From Tubulanus polymorphus (taxonomy: Eukaryota; Nemertea; Palaeonemertea; Tubulaniformes; Tubulanidae): a stretch of 64,000 nt of DNA. Positions within the stretch are counted from its first letter, which is position 1; every line of letters begins with the position of its first letter. The stretch is taken from assembly GCF_964204645.1 (NCBI RefSeq), contig NC_134032.1:11030275-11094274 (forward strand). Reading direction: 5' to 3'. The notes under the pieces were generated by a model. The model did not search any database, was not told the DNA's origin, and was given only the letters and a program-made list of their open reading frames with translations. Of the stretch, positions 62,681 through 64,000 are shown one piece after another. The position numbers were made by a program, and so were the translations under genes.

Positions 62681-63190
62681 TATCACGTCATTCCTGCTGC
62701 TCGATCAACCTTGCTAAAAAAATGTTACCTTTTTTGTTGTTATTCTAGAGTTAGAAGAACGACTAAATCAGACAGAATAAGTAAAATGTCTCGTCCATTT
62801 TACAATTCTATGTACGCAATGACCTCCAGAAGGACGAGTCTCACTGATCTGCGTTTGATTGACCGTGGGTAACTTGACTATCACATCCTCTACTGCGTCA
62901 GTTTCAGTATAAAACATAATCACCATTCGATCACGATGGCCTCCTGGGGGCGTTAAAAATAATCTTTTAATAAAAATTTGTATTTCTAAAAATTAAATCC
63001 TATTTTCGAAAAAAAAAATAATATCTTTGAAAAAAACAATTTCGAATATTAAAGGAACGTTTATCAAGAATACACTTTTCTATTCAAAAATTCATTATCT
63101 TTTTTATTTCCTCCGGACGCTTCGGCATACACTCCTCCCCGACCGGGTGATAACAAAGCGATACTCACCTTCAGCTTCCACGAGTTGTTA
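62681..63190 (-). promoter_or_regulatory. Likely 5'UTR intron and first exon of MATE gene
   Basis: A GTGAGT donor at 63,168 (exon ending AAGCTGAAG at 63,169) and an acceptor TTTTTTTAG before 62,713 would remove 62,714-63,168 and join a non-coding exon to the ATG exon. A TATA-like TTTAAAAG at about 63,217-63,224 (minus) lies about 30 bp above the proposed start. Confidence 0.4.
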
Positions 63191-64000
63191 CTAGGAATCT
63201 GTCTCCGGTGTGTCCCCTTTTAAAGATATCGCAACTCCGAATAAAAACATCTGTTCCCCGTATACTAATAGCTATTTTTCATCATTTACTTTTGACAACT
63301 ATATCTATCACGGCATCGGATAGTAACCTAAATTATGGGTTTAATCTATGCTATCAAGTTATATAAACGGCGGGAAACCGACGTGGTATCGAAAACTGCA
63401 ACAGCCGTTTCCACGATATCATGATCAGCCGGAAGAGTTATTACCAGCAGACGGGTAACTAGGTGGCCTGATTTCTTGGAATTAGGTAAATCCGAATTGT
63501 GAATGGTAATTTTCATGGTTCGATGGACCAAATATTTCACCCGGATTAAGCGCAAATCCGGATTGAAAAGCAAATGATACTCAAAACTTGAAACTACTGA
63601 CAATTCAATGATAACTAATGAAAATGAAAGTTCAACCATATGTTACTACATATATAGTTATTACATTGAGACCAAATACGAATATTCGCTAAATTAACCA
63701 AACTCTTGAACTACGAAATATGATGTGGATAAAGATAATTGAAAACGGTAAAAAGAATATAAGACCACAAATAGATGGCTATTGATCCTGAAAACTTCAA
63801 AAATGTAGATTAAAATTTGTAAGAATTACGAACTTTTGAATGAGATGAGCAATAATTCAAGTTGAATTATCGGGAAGACGATATCAATGTTTATAACTTC
63901 ACCAGCGCGCATTGTTGCATCAACTTTATGATTGAGTAATATGATAAAAAAACTACGGGGAAAAATAGGGACGAAAAATTCAACAATGCGGACCCGGCGG
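63191..64000. other. Right end without recognised gene
   Basis: AT-rich. A 97-codon minus frame at 63,346-63,639 has no recognisable motif and is not called. Confidence 0.5.

Noticed and set aside
63346-63639. 97-codon minus-strand protein
   Set aside because: No recognisable motif, AT-rich surroundings, no splice or promoter support.

Overview
The window is eukaryotic and almost certainly from an invertebrate animal: short GC-rich exons with GT-AG junctions sit in AT-rich introns, among a LINE, a tRNA-derived SINE, many MITEs, a PIF/Harbinger DNA transposon and microsatellites. The repertoire suits a marine lophotrochozoan-like genome, but no species can be named from the sequence.

From 52,258 leftward to the window edge, one minus-strand gene can be followed through 51 intact coding exons, about 14.3 kb or roughly 4,760 codons, with every intron phase matching. 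It opens with a short signal peptide or signal anchor, then a Ser/Thr-rich linker, then thousands of residues of cysteine-rich repeats of the GCC2/GCC3 (ephrin-receptor-like) type, with endless GYYC, CPAG and CPxGTY motifs. The 3' end lies beyond position 1. It is most likely a giant secreted or membrane-anchored extracellular protein.

Between 22.6 and 43.1 kb this gene has an expansion zone. A 150-bp, 50-codon exon flanked by phase-0 introns has been copied many times: 13 intact and 10 broken copies were found. Interleaved in the introns, on the same strand, are five intact single-exon seven-transmembrane receptor genes. Exons and receptors were copied together in blocks of about 4.7 kb (33.5-38.2 and 38.2-42.4 kb, with a decayed, rearranged version at 28.8-33.5 kb). 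The blocks share frameshifts, deletions and a near-perfect 171-bp palindrome.

From 52,568 to 58,037 lies a full-length PIF/Harbinger element with 29-bp inverted ends, a CTA target duplication, a Myb/SANT-like gene on the plus strand and a three-exon DDE transposase on the minus strand. It ends about 310 bp upstream of the start codon of the giant gene and carries two smaller nested elements. To its right are a 5'-truncated LINE (about 58.8-60.86 kb) and an intact MATE-family efflux transporter gene (61,277-62,680, minus) with a likely upstream 5'UTR exon. The last kilobase shows no convincing gene.
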